Below are positions 1 to 5,679 of a DNA stretch of 5,679 nucleotides, piece by piece. The notes beneath the pieces were generated by a model. It was not told the DNA's origin. It saw only the letters and a list, made by a program, of their open reading frames with translations, and searched no databases. The translations under genes were made by a program, and so were the position numbers. Positions within the stretch are counted from its first letter, which is position 1. Every line of letters begins with the position of its first letter. This stretch comes from Anaerolineaceae bacterium (GTDB taxonomy: Bacteria > Chloroflexota > Anaerolineae > Anaerolineales > Anaerolineaceae). The stretch lies in assembly GCA_003501835.1 (NCBI GenBank), contig DNOU01000009.1, forward strand, positions 5,328 to 11,006, given 5' to 3'.

Positions 1-1721
1 CCGCCAGGTCCGATAATGGCGCCGATCTTATCCACAGGCACTTTAATCGTGGTAATGCGCGGCACAAAGGAGCGCAGTTCAGGACGGGGAACAGGGATGG
101 TCTCAAGCATTCTGTCGAGGATGAAGAAGCGCCCTTCGCGTGCCTGCTTCAGCGCCTGGCGCATGATTTCAGCCGTAATGCCCTTGACCTTGATATCCAT
201 TTGCAGGGCGGTGATGCCCTTGGTGGTGCCGGCGACTTTGAAATCCATGTCGCCGTAATGGTCTTCAGCGCCCTGGATATCTGTGAGGACGACAAAGCGG
301 TCACCGTCGGTGACCAGACCCATCGCCACACCGGCTACCGGAGCCTTGATGGGTACGCCAGTGTCCATCAGCGCCAGAGTGGAACCACAAACCGATGCCA
401 TGGAGGAAGATCCGTTGGAGGCAAGCACTTCAGAGACCAGGCGCAGCGTGTACGGAAATTCTGATTCGGGTGGTATGACTGGCTCAAGGGCTCTTTCAGC
501 GAGTGCGCCGTGACCGATTTCGCGGCGGGATTGACCACCCAACCGTTTTACCTCACCAGTGGCGTACGGCGGGAAGTTGTAGTGATGCATGTAGCGTTTG
601 GTTTCGGTGGGTGAAAGCGTATCAATTTCCTGGGCTTCCTTGGGAGTGCCCAGGGTTGCCAGCGTGAGCACCTGGGTTTCACCGCGGGTAAACAAACCGG
701 AACCGTGTGCCCGGGGGCTGACACCCACCTCGCACCATATGGGACGGATCTCGGTGACCTTGCGGCCATCAGGCCTCTTGTTGTCGAGAATGCGGCTGCG
801 AACGATGCGTTTAAAGACCTCATCGTAGGCTTCCTTGTATTCGGCGATCAGGTCGGTTTCATCTTCATTGGTGTATTCTTCCACGATTGCGTCACGCAAA
901 GCATCCAGGGCATCCTGTTGCTCATGTTTACCATGAAGGGTATCCAGAATGGTGTTGATCTCAGATTCGGCGCGCAGGTGGATCTTCTGTACCAGAGACT
1001 CGTCCAGTGTGTACAGTTTGACTTCAGCTTTTGGTTTGCCGATTTCGGCAGCCATCTGAAGTTGTAGATCGATGATTGGCTGCATCGCTGCATGTCCAAA
1101 CAAAAGGGCTGACACCATGGATTCTTCATCAATCTCGTCAGAAGCGCTTTCAACCATCAGGATGGCATCGCGTGTTCCGGCAATTCGCAGGTCCAGGTCA
1201 GATTCCTCAATCTGCTGGTAAGTGGGGTTAGCGATGAGCTCACCGTTGATGCGTCCCACCCGCACAGCTCCGACCGGACCTTCCCAGGGGATATCCGAGA
1301 TCATCAGTGAGGCGCTGGCTGCATTGATCGCCAGAATATCCAGCGGGTTCTCCAGGTCGGCAGAGAGTGAGAACATCACCACCTGCACCTCGTTCCGCAT
1401 ATCCTGGTTGAACAAAGGACGCAGGGGACGATCAGTAAGGCGTGAGATGAGGATGGATTCAGTGCCGGGGCGGCCTTCACGCCGGAAGAAAGAACCTGGA
1501 ATACGCCCACCGGCGTACATTTTTTCTTCATATTCCACGGTGAGGGGGAAGAAATCCTGACCCTCGCGTGGTTCCCTGCCCATGGTGGCGGCTGCGAAAA
1601 CCACAGATTCGCCTAATTGGGCCGTCACCGATCCCCCTGCTTGAGCGGCCAGTTTGCCGGTCTCAAATGTAAATGGACGGCCACCGACGGTGGCAATATA
1701 TTTCTTACTGGTTGGTTGCAT
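1..1721 (-). CDS. pnp: Polynucleotide phosphorylase (PNPase), C-terminal end beyond the window
   Basis: PNPase is a trimeric, phosphate-dependent 3'-5' exoribonuclease of the cytoplasm and of degradosome-like complexes; it degrades mRNA and can also add 3' tails. The frame is open from ATG at 1721 to the window edge, giving 573 full codons of a protein usually near 700 residues. Domains in order: first RNase PH core (about 10-140, with GRIPGSFFRREGRPG at 72-86) and its second half (to about 210), all-helical linker (about 240-310), second RNase PH core (about 323-530), then the start of the KH domain with its GxxG loop (GPGG, from 571). Catalytic residues are present: the SSSMAS serine loop (438-443) and D487, D493 and K495 in EDHYGDMDFK. 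Missing are most of KH and the S1 domain. GGGAG lies 5 bases before the ATG. The gene follows rpsO with 162 bases between them, holding a terminator and a long hairpin. Identity is very secure. Confidence 0.97.
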   Translation of the reverse strand, partial: MQPTSKKYIATVGGRPFTFETGKLAAQAGGSVTAQLGESVVFAAATMGREPREGQDFFPLTVEYEEKMYAGGRIPGSFFRREGRPGTESILISRLTDRPLRPLFNQDMRNEVQVVMFSLSADLENPLDILAINAASASLMISDIPWEGPVGAVRVGRINGELIANPTYQQIEESDLDLRIAGTRDAILMVESASDEIDEESMVSALLFGHAAMQPIIDLQLQMAAEIGKPKAEVKLYTLDESLVQKIHLRAESEINTILDTLHGKHEQQDALDALRDAIVEEYTNEDETDLIAEYKEAYDEVFKRIVRSRILDNKRPDGRKVTEIRPIWCEVGVSPRAHGSGLFTRGETQVLTLATLGTPKEAQEIDTLSPTETKRYMHHYNFPPYATGEVKRLGGQSRREIGHGALAERALEPVIPPESEFPYTLRLVSEVLASNGSSSMASVCGSTLALMDTGVPIKAPVAGVAMGLVTDGDRFVVLTDIQGAEDHYGDMDFKVAGTTKGITALQMDIKVKGITAEIMRQALKQAREGRFFILDRMLETIPVPRPELRSFVPRITTIKVPVDKIGAIIGPG

Positions 1722-1757
1722 AAAAACTCCCTTTATCGATATCCCACCTGGTCAGGA

Positions 1758-1801
1758 ACTGAAAGCCAATGAAGACCTGCCAGTCTTCGTTATCTTTCAA
1801 T
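1758..1801 (-). promoter_or_regulatory. Long imperfect stem-loop in the pnp leader
   Basis: Read on the minus strand, bases 1801-1783 pair with 1776-1758 around the six-base loop TGGCAG. The 19 positions hold 15 Watson-Crick pairs, two G-U pairs and two mismatches (A·G and C·A). The loop-proximal six pairs (GAAGAC/GTCTTC) are perfect. No T-run follows, so it is not a terminator. It lies between the rpsO terminator and the pnp ribosome binding site, about 27 bases upstream of the latter. In enterobacteria a long stem-loop at this place is cut by RNase III and then used by PNPase to shut down its own mRNA. The same role here is inferred from position and shape only. Confidence 0.6.
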
Positions 1802-1837
1802 GCCCAACCAGCGGGAAAATGCCGCACCTGGAGATAA

Positions 1838-1874
1838 GAAAAACGAGCAGATGGGGGCTGCTTCCATCTACTCG
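1838..1874 (-). terminator. Intrinsic terminator after rpsO
   Basis: On the minus strand CGAGTAGATGG (1874-1864) pairs with CCATCTGCTCG (1854-1844), giving an 11-base-pair stem with one T-G wobble and a nine-base loop. It is followed at once by five T (1843-1839) and a further T-rich stretch. The stem starts 10 bases after the rpsO stop. Because pnp follows in the same direction without an obvious promoter of its own, the site probably works as a partial terminator (attenuator), letting more rpsO than pnp message be made. The terminator structure itself is seen directly; the readthrough is inferred. Confidence 0.87.
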
Positions 1875-1883
1875 CCTGCGTTC

Positions 1884-2156
1884 CTACCGGGTGCGGATGT
1901 TCAGCTTTTCGGTGATTGCGGCAAACCGGTCGAAATCTGTCTTTCGCAGGTAAGCCAGCAGTCTGCGGCGCTGTCCGACCATTTTGAGCAATCCACGGCG
2001 TGAAGCATTATCGTGCTTGTTTCCGCGCAGGTGTTCGGTCAACTGGGTGATCCGTTTGGTGAGCAGTGCAATTTGCACGTCCGCCGAACCAGTATCACCT
2101 TCATGAACTGCATAATCAGCAATCACTTTTTCTTTTTCTTCTTTTGTTAAAGCCAT
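1884..2156 (-). CDS. rpsO: 30S ribosomal protein S15
   Basis: A primary 16S rRNA-binding protein of the small subunit platform, contacting helices 20-22 and nucleating the binding of S6, S18 and S11. The product is 90 residues, the family norm being 88-90. It shows the family signatures DTGSADVQIALLTKRI (21-36) and SRRGLLKMVGQRRRLLAYL (52-70). The rRNA-contacting residues H42, D49 and S52 are all kept, while the E. coli histidines at 46, 50 and 51 are replaced by N, N and A. ATG at 2156 is chosen over the in-frame ATG at 2210: the protein then begins in the usual place (MALTKEEKEK) and AGGAGC sits six bases upstream. An extended -10 promoter lies about 80 bases upstream, a terminator follows the stop, and pnp is next. 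Confidence 0.97.
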   Translation of the reverse strand: MALTKEEKEKVIADYAVHEGDTGSADVQIALLTKRITQLTEHLRGNKHDNASRRGLLKMVGQRRRLLAYLRKTDFDRFAAITEKLNIRTR

Positions 2157-2188
2157 GACATTGCTCCTGAAAAGTATTTTGCAAGTCG

Positions 2189-2215
2189 CCTTCTCCGCAG
2201 AACCCCGCAAAGAGG
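2189..2215 (-). promoter_or_regulatory. Hairpin in the rpsO 5' leader, possible S15 control site
   Basis: On the minus strand CCTCTTTGC (2215-2207) can pair with GCGGAG-A-AGG (2198-2189), giving nine pairs (two of them G-U) with one bulged A and an eight-base loop beginning GGGG. It lies between the predicted transcription start and the AGGAGC ribosome binding site. In several phyla S15 represses its own translation through leader structures that differ from phylum to phylum, often with adjacent G-U and G-C pairs, which this stem has. Folding is read by eye and the S15 role is a guess from context. Confidence 0.35.
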
Positions 2216-2220
2216 TCGAG

Positions 2221-2233
2221 TCACTGGCAGTGA
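2221..2233. repeat. 13-base palindrome at the rpsO transcription start
   Basis: TCACTGGCAGTGA is a perfect inverted repeat of six-base arms around one central base. It begins at the last base of the -10 box and spans the predicted start of transcription. It could be an operator for a dimeric repressor, or simply form a weak hairpin at the 5' end of the rpsO message. A match of this length by chance cannot be excluded. Confidence 0.35.
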
Positions 2234-2261
2234 TTATACCAGAGCTTGGGTTGGATGAAAA
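2233..2261 (-). promoter_or_regulatory. Promoter of rpsO (-pnp), extended -10 type
   Basis: On the minus strand the -10 box TATAAT (2238-2233) is a perfect consensus and is preceded by TGG (2241-2239), giving the extended TGnTATAAT form. The -35 box is TTTTCA (2261-2256), four of six matches, with the optimal 17-base spacer. Transcription should start near 2226, leaving an rpsO leader of about 70 bases. No other convincing promoter was found before pnp, so this one probably serves both genes. Confidence 0.85.
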
Positions 2262-2299
2262 GGAAACGATTTGACAGGAAGCGAAATGTCTGGATGTCT

Positions 2300-3115
2300 T
2301 TAAAAGGGAGTCGGGGGACTGACTGTGAGAGCTGCACGCAGTGAAAGCCGCGATTCCTCAGGAAAGGACGGCAAACAGCGGCGTAACAGCCGAAAGAGGT
2401 TTTGGTCTTGCGACGATGAGACAATCTGCTTAAGAATAAAAACCGTTTCGTTCGGAGAGCGCCTGGCGAGATTTTCGATGACTGCCTGCAGGATGCTCAT
2501 CAGGCTCGGATCAACCTTCTTCAGCATCGGAGCGATCATTTCGTAAATCTGGGGAAGATTTTCAAAAGATCGGTCTTGAATCAGGGGAAGCAGGCTGGTC
2601 AAACCCAGTGACTTTTCCAGCATCTTGGGAGATATTAGCCATTTTTGGATAATCTCCATCCAGGGATTCTGAGCCCGGGTCCGCAAAGTGAGCGATCCGT
2701 TGGAGACGATCGTTTCAATGAACGTAGAGTCGCTGATCGATTCGCACCAGTTCAGCAGCCGGCGGATCACCTGATCGGAGTGGTTTGAAGGCACCCTTCC
2801 GAGCAAATTAGACGCAAGCAGGCGAGGTTCTTTGAACGGCTCTTTCCAGAGCAGGTCAATCAGTTGAAGGGTAGCCAGGGGATTTGCCTCGCAGTACCTG
2901 CCCAGTTCCCTTTCAAGCAGGCGCATGATGACCGGAGAGAGGTGATATTCCGGCAGCAACACAGACATTCGCCGCGTTGTACCAGGGCGAAAAGTCCGGT
3001 CGGCATAACTTTCGAACAAGGCGCGCAGGCTGACCATCAATTCCTGGGGATTGCCGAATTTCGCAGCAACCAGGCTGACTTGCGTGGATAATTTTTCGAT
3101 CTCTACTGCAGGCAT
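2300..3115 (-). CDS. HEAT-repeat, AlkD-like protein (probably not a DNA glycosylase)
   Basis: A 271-residue, almost wholly helical soluble protein with no signal peptide or membrane segment. Its middle resembles the HEAT-like helical repeats of the AlkD family of DNA alkylation repair proteins: LIDLLWKEPFKEPRLLASNLL (about 85-105) recalls their LW...E.R..A...L repeat, LNWCESISDS (121-130) their W...D segment, and KWLISPKMLEKSLGLTSLLP (158-177) their W..S...W.RRAA segment. In AlkD itself an Asp and an Arg at those places are needed for base excision; here an Asp (D129) may remain but the Arg position appears to be K168, and the aromatic surface is poor. It may therefore bind nucleic acid or protein without catalysis. 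ATG at 3115 is chosen; TTG at 3121 is in the same frame. Neither has a well-placed ribosome binding site, so translation may depend on proS, which ends 39 bases upstream. The family call is moderate, made by pattern only. Confidence 0.6.
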   Translation of the reverse strand: MPAVEIEKLSTQVSLVAAKFGNPQELMVSLRALFESYADRTFRPGTTRRMSVLLPEYHLSPVIMRLLERELGRYCEANPLATLQLIDLLWKEPFKEPRLLASNLLGRVPSNHSDQVIRRLLNWCESISDSTFIETIVSNGSLTLRTRAQNPWMEIIQKWLISPKMLEKSLGLTSLLPLIQDRSFENLPQIYEMIAPMLKKVDPSLMSILQAVIENLARRSPNETVFILKQIVSSSQDQNLFRLLRRCLPSFPEESRLSLRAALTVSPPTPF

Positions 3116-3154
3116 AAGCAAAGGGGGCAGGGGAATGACCTTGCCTCTTATGGA

Positions 3155-4588
3155 TTAATACGCTTTTGAAAAGTACACTTTTTCGGTGGCGTCTCGTCCG
3201 CAGACGACGCACTTGCCGTGCCCATCCGGTTGGTCGAAGGGGATGCAGCGGGTGGTGGCTTTGGTATCTTCCTTGACTTTGGCTTCACAGGCAGGATCTC
3301 CGCACCACCAGGCAAATGCCCAACCTTCGGCGACAATGCGCTTCAGATCCTCATAGTCGGTGGGCTCGAAAATGTGACTGTCGCGGAAGGCGATGGCTTT
3401 CTGCAATAGGTTGGCTTGGATCTCGGCAAGCAGCTCCTTCACCCTGGCAGTGACTTCTGACTGCGGGAGAATGACTTTCCCATCCCGCCCGGGAATATCG
3501 CGGCGGGCAGCCATGACGGACCCTTTTTCGACATCCTTTGGTCCCACCTCGAGACGCAGCGGAACACCCCGCATCTCCCAATCATTGTATTTGAATCCGG
3601 GGGTCAATTCTGTGCGGTCATCCACCTTGATACGGAAATCGGAAAGCTGAGTCTTGAGTTGATCAATGACCGGCATGACCTTCGATTTTTCTTCGTCGTT
3701 GCGGAAAATGGGCACGATCACCACCTGGATGGGGGCGAGCCGCGGGGGCATGATCAGACCCTGATCATCGCCGTGGGTCATGATGATGGCGCCGATGAAG
3801 CGTGTTGAAAGACCCCAGGAAGTGGTCCAGCAGTTTTGCAGTTCGTTGTTCACATCCAGGTACTGGATATTGAAGGCTTTGGCAAAATTCTGACCCAGGA
3901 AATGTGAAGTACCTGCCTGAAGCGCCTTGGTATCACCCATCATGGCTTCGATGGAGTAGGAATTGACCGCGCCGGCGAATTTCTCAGAGGCGCTCTTGCG
4001 TCCCTTGATGACCGGCACTGCTGCCTCCTCAATTGCAAACTGGGCATAAATATCCAGCATGCGGCGGGTTTCCTCCTCAGCTTCCGCCTGAGTGGCATGA
4101 GCCGTGTGGCCCTCCTGCCAGTAGAACTCCAGCGTTCGCAAAAACATGCGGGTGCGCATTTCCCACCGTACCACGTTTGCCCACTGGTTGATCAAAATGG
4201 GCAGATCGCGGTAGGATTTGACCCATTTGGAATACATGTACCCGATGATGGTTTCCGATGTGGGACGCACCACCAACGGCTCTTCGAGTTTTTCGCCGCC
4301 TCCGATGGTCACCACCGCCAGCTCGGGCGAGAAGCCTTCGACATGCTCCTTTTCCTTTTCAAGGAAGGACATGGGAATAAAGAGTGGAAACGCTGCATTG
4401 ACATGCCCGGTGGCTTTGAACTTGCGGTTAAGGTTGTCCTGGATATTTTCCCAGAGAGACCAGCCGTAAGGGCGCACCACCATGCATCCGCGCACAGGGG
4501 AATAATCTGCCATCTCGGCACGCTGGATGACCTGGTTGTACCACTCGGAGTAATTCTCACTTCTGGAAGGGATCTTTTCGTTGCTCAT
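3155..4588 (-). CDS. proS: Prolyl-tRNA synthetase, archaeal/eukaryal-type (type 3)
   Basis: A class II aminoacyl-tRNA synthetase that joins proline to tRNA-Pro with ATP. The 477 residues match the short type without the inserted editing domain that most bacterial ProRS (about 570 residues) carry. Visible are the RPTSE proline/ATP-binding loop (108-112), motif 2 with RWEMRTR and RTLEFYWQEGHTAH (141-164), the TSHFLGQNFAKAF segment (227-239), and motif 3 around GLSTRFIGAIIMTHGDDQGL (259-278). After these come the anticodon-binding domain (about 285-390) and a C-terminal zinc-binding domain with Cys429, Cys434, Cys460 and Cys463. The chain ends in Tyr, as in this type. ATG at 4588 has AGGAAAG about eight bases upstream. 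It starts 32 bases after the LOG-family gene and is probably co-transcribed with it. Identity is secure. Confidence 0.97.
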   Translation of the reverse strand: MSNEKIPSRSENYSEWYNQVIQRAEMADYSPVRGCMVVRPYGWSLWENIQDNLNRKFKATGHVNAAFPLFIPMSFLEKEKEHVEGFSPELAVVTIGGGEKLEEPLVVRPTSETIIGYMYSKWVKSYRDLPILINQWANVVRWEMRTRMFLRTLEFYWQEGHTAHATQAEAEEETRRMLDIYAQFAIEEAAVPVIKGRKSASEKFAGAVNSYSIEAMMGDTKALQAGTSHFLGQNFAKAFNIQYLDVNNELQNCWTTSWGLSTRFIGAIIMTHGDDQGLIMPPRLAPIQVVIVPIFRNDEEKSKVMPVIDQLKTQLSDFRIKVDDRTELTPGFKYNDWEMRGVPLRLEVGPKDVEKGSVMAARRDIPGRDGKVILPQSEVTARVKELLAEIQANLLQKAIAFRDSHIFEPTDYEDLKRIVAEGWAFAWWCGDPACEAKVKEDTKATTRCIPFDQPDGHGKCVVCGRDATEKVYFSKAY

Positions 4589-4620
4589 TATTTTGCTTTC
4601 CTGATGAATATGATTTGAGA

Positions 4621-5163
4621 TTATTTCAAGTTGCCATTGATCAGATTTGCTGCATCCGTGATCTTGGCTACAAAACGCACGTGTGATCTGTCTGATTCAC
4701 GGATGTACGATCCTTGTTCGGTGAACAGATCGGTGATCACCTTTTGCCAGCCTTCACCCACCAGGATCAGAGGTTTGCGGACCGGTGAGAGGTTGATGAT
4801 CATCTGATTCCAAAGAGCGCATATCTCGGTGAGCGTTCCCACGCCGCCCGGTAGGGCAATGGCGGCATCGCAGCCGTCCACCAGGGCATAAAGCCGTTCC
4901 CGCAGGGTGGCGAAGTGCCATTCCTCCCTGACCCATTGATTGGCTTTGGTACCCCGCCAGGCTTCAATGTCGTCGCAGGTGGCGCCGATGACATGGGCAC
5001 CGGCTTCACAGGCACCCCTTGACGCAGCTTCCATGGTGCCAATATAGCCGCCGGTGAGGATGACATGCCCGGCTTTTCCCAGAAGGAAACCCAGCTGCCG
5101 GGCTTCTTCATATGCAGGTTCCCCTGGACGGGGAGAGGCGCCGCCAAATATGGATACTTTCAT
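4621..5163 (-). CDS. LOG-family protein (Rossmann-fold nucleotide-binding, TIGR00725-like)
   Basis: A 180-residue cytoplasmic protein of the LOG / former 'lysine decarboxylase' family. Characterised members hydrolyse nucleoside 5'-monophosphates at the N-glycosidic bond, releasing free base (in plants and some bacteria an active cytokinin) and ribose 5-phosphate. Seen here are the N-terminal Rossmann start KVSIFGGAS (2-10), GGYIGTMEAASRGA (38-51), the RERLYALVDGCDAAIALPGG stretch (88-107) and the family signature PGGVGTLTE (105-113) with its catalytic Glu. The acidic, tryptophan-containing insert at 64-78 fits the short TIGR00725-type subgroup more than plant-type LOG, so the true substrate is open. 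ATG at 5163 is preceded by GAGGT four bases away. A TATAAT box lies about 45 bases upstream; proS follows 32 bases after the stop. Family is sure, substrate unknown. Confidence 0.88.
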   Translation of the reverse strand: MKVSIFGGASPRPGEPAYEEARQLGFLLGKAGHVILTGGYIGTMEAASRGACEAGAHVIGATCDDIEAWRGTKANQWVREEWHFATLRERLYALVDGCDAAIALPGGVGTLTEICALWNQMIINLSPVRKPLILVGEGWQKVITDLFTEQGSYIRESDRSHVRFVAKITDAANLINGNLK

Positions 5164-5206
5164 TCAGACCTCAAAATGATCTACCAGTTCAGTTGCAAGT
5201 GACCTG

Positions 5207-5237
5207 ATTATACAGGATTCAAACCGCTTCGTGTGCA
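5207..5237 (-). promoter_or_regulatory. Candidate promoter of the LOG gene and proS
   Basis: On the minus strand a perfect TATAAT (5212-5207) stands about 43 bases before the LOG start codon. The best -35 match is TGCACA (5237-5232, four of six) at a long 19-base spacing, so the -35 is weak. The start of transcription would be near 5200 with a leader of about 37 bases. The box lies in the only sizeable gap of this part of the window, which supports a promoter here. Confidence 0.6.
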
Positions 5238-5274
5238 TCCTGGAATGATAACGGGAAATCCATCGGAGGACGGA

Positions 5275-5610
5275 TCAGGATATGGAGCTGCCTGGAGGTT
5301 GCATCTTATCCTGGTCCCATTCGCGAGCGTAATTGGTCTCCAGTTTGCGTTTGACTGCAGTTTCAAGATCAATTTGAAAAACACTTGCCAGCTGGAGTAA
5401 ATATAGGGTCACATCTGCCAGTTCACTTTCCAATTCGCTCTGTGATTGAGTGCTTTCCCGCCATTGAAAATGCTCCAGCACTTCCGCAGATTCCAGACAC
5501 AGGGAAATTGCCAGATTCTTGGGGGTTTGAGGTCTGGGGCTGCCGGATTCATACCAGCCTTTCGATTTGACAAAGCGATTCATTTCTTCTGTGAGCTGTT
5601 TGAGGTCCAT
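5275..5610 (-). CDS. MazG-like nucleotide pyrophosphohydrolase
   Basis: A 111-residue all-alpha NTP pyrophosphatase, which would cut nucleoside triphosphates to monophosphate and pyrophosphate with Mg2+, cleaning the nucleotide pool. The family metal site is complete: E40-x2-E43, then E63-x2-D66. The layout FVKSKGW...PKNLAISLCLESAEVLEHFQW (13-50), ELADVTLYLLQLA (63-75) and a closing KRKLETNYARE (87-97) is closest to the single-domain dCTP pyrophosphatase (RS21-C6/iMazG) group, where NL...L..E..E...FQW is typical, so dCTP or a modified dCTP is a plausible substrate. ATG at 5610 is chosen over the in-frame ATG at 5646 because AAGGA precedes it by eight bases, the first family residues follow directly, and the longer form would overlap the upstream gene. 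Family is firm, substrate inferred. Confidence 0.87.
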   Translation of the reverse strand: MDLKQLTEEMNRFVKSKGWYESGSPRPQTPKNLAISLCLESAEVLEHFQWRESTQSQSELESELADVTLYLLQLASVFQIDLETAVKRKLETNYAREWDQDKMQPPGSSIS

Positions 5611-5611
5611 T

Positions 5612-5679
5612 TCACCTGTCCTTATCGAGTGCTTTGAGTGCCGCATTCGCAGAAATTACCTGTTCGGGGTGCCAACCGG
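5612..5679 (-). CDS. C-terminal end of an unidentified gene (partial)
   Basis: One minus-strand frame is open from the window edge to TGA at 5614-5612 and encodes about 22 final residues ending HPEQVISANAALKALDKDR. The stop is separated by one base from the ATG of the MazG-like gene, the spacing expected for translationally coupled genes, and the downstream ribosome binding site falls inside this frame. The other two frames end earlier or read as less protein-like. The fragment is too short to name. Confidence 0.5.
   Translation of the reverse strand, partial: GWHPEQVISANAALKALDKDR

Noticed and set aside
1722..1837. Separate pnp promoter between the terminator and the pnp start
   Set aside because: GATAAC and GATATC were considered as -10 boxes, but neither has a matching -35 at proper spacing.
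2157..2210. 18-residue N-terminal extension of S15 from the ATG at 2210
   Set aside because: S15 proteins do not carry it, and it would remove the well-placed AGGAGC before ATG 2156.
2271..2299. A perfect TTGACA at 2271-2276 on the plus strand, like a -35 box
   Set aside because: No acceptable -10 follows at 16-18 bases (ATGTCT) and no plus-strand gene lies downstream.
2285..2300. Short direct repeat AGACAT-CC-AGACAT (minus strand) after the AlkD-like gene stop
   Set aside because: Six-base repeat units occur often by chance, and no third copy or nearby operator context was seen.
2300..2335. Possible terminator at the end of the AlkD-like gene (AGTC...GACT followed by CCCTTTT)
   Set aside because: Only four pairs around a C-rich loop; too weak to call an intrinsic terminator.
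4097..4618. A 173-codon plus-strand open frame opposite proS
   Set aside because: It lies wholly antisense to a clear proS with intact motifs, has no recognisable domain, and its composition is that of a shadow frame.
5213..5274. Terminator after the MazG-like gene
   Set aside because: No stable GC-rich hairpin with a T-run is visible on the minus strand.

Overview
All recognisable genes in this window lie on the minus strand, so the window reads right to left. The content is bacterial housekeeping. The rpsO-pnp pair, an S15 of ordinary bacterial type, a short archaeal/eukaryal-type prolyl-tRNA synthetase with a C-terminal zinc module, and moderate GC content together suggest the Chloroflexota, perhaps Anaerolineae. 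That lineage call is an inference from remembered family resemblance, not from a search. Nothing indicates a phage, plasmid, transposon or CRISPR array.

Right part (5679 to 4621). The last codons of an unidentified gene run into the window and are followed after one base by a small MazG-like nucleotide pyrophosphohydrolase. After a gap of about 110 bases, which holds a perfect TATAAT box, comes a LOG-family nucleotide-binding protein.

Middle part (4588 to 2300). The LOG gene, proS and a HEAT-repeat, AlkD-like protein follow each other with gaps of about 30-40 bases and probably form one transcript starting near 5200. The third gene has no clear ribosome binding site, and its predicted product appears to lack the key arginine of the AlkD DNA glycosylases.

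Left part (2261 to 1). A strong extended -10 promoter drives rpsO (ribosomal protein S15), whose leader of about 70 bases can fold into a hairpin. Ten bases after the rpsO stop is a textbook intrinsic terminator. Between it and pnp (polynucleotide phosphorylase, cut off by the window edge inside its KH domain) lies a long imperfect hairpin. This layout (rpsO, attenuator, leader stem-loop, pnp) parallels the enterobacterial operon, where PNPase represses its own synthesis through an RNase III-cut leader hairpin. It is the most interesting regulatory structure here. I found no previously undescribed multi-gene system.
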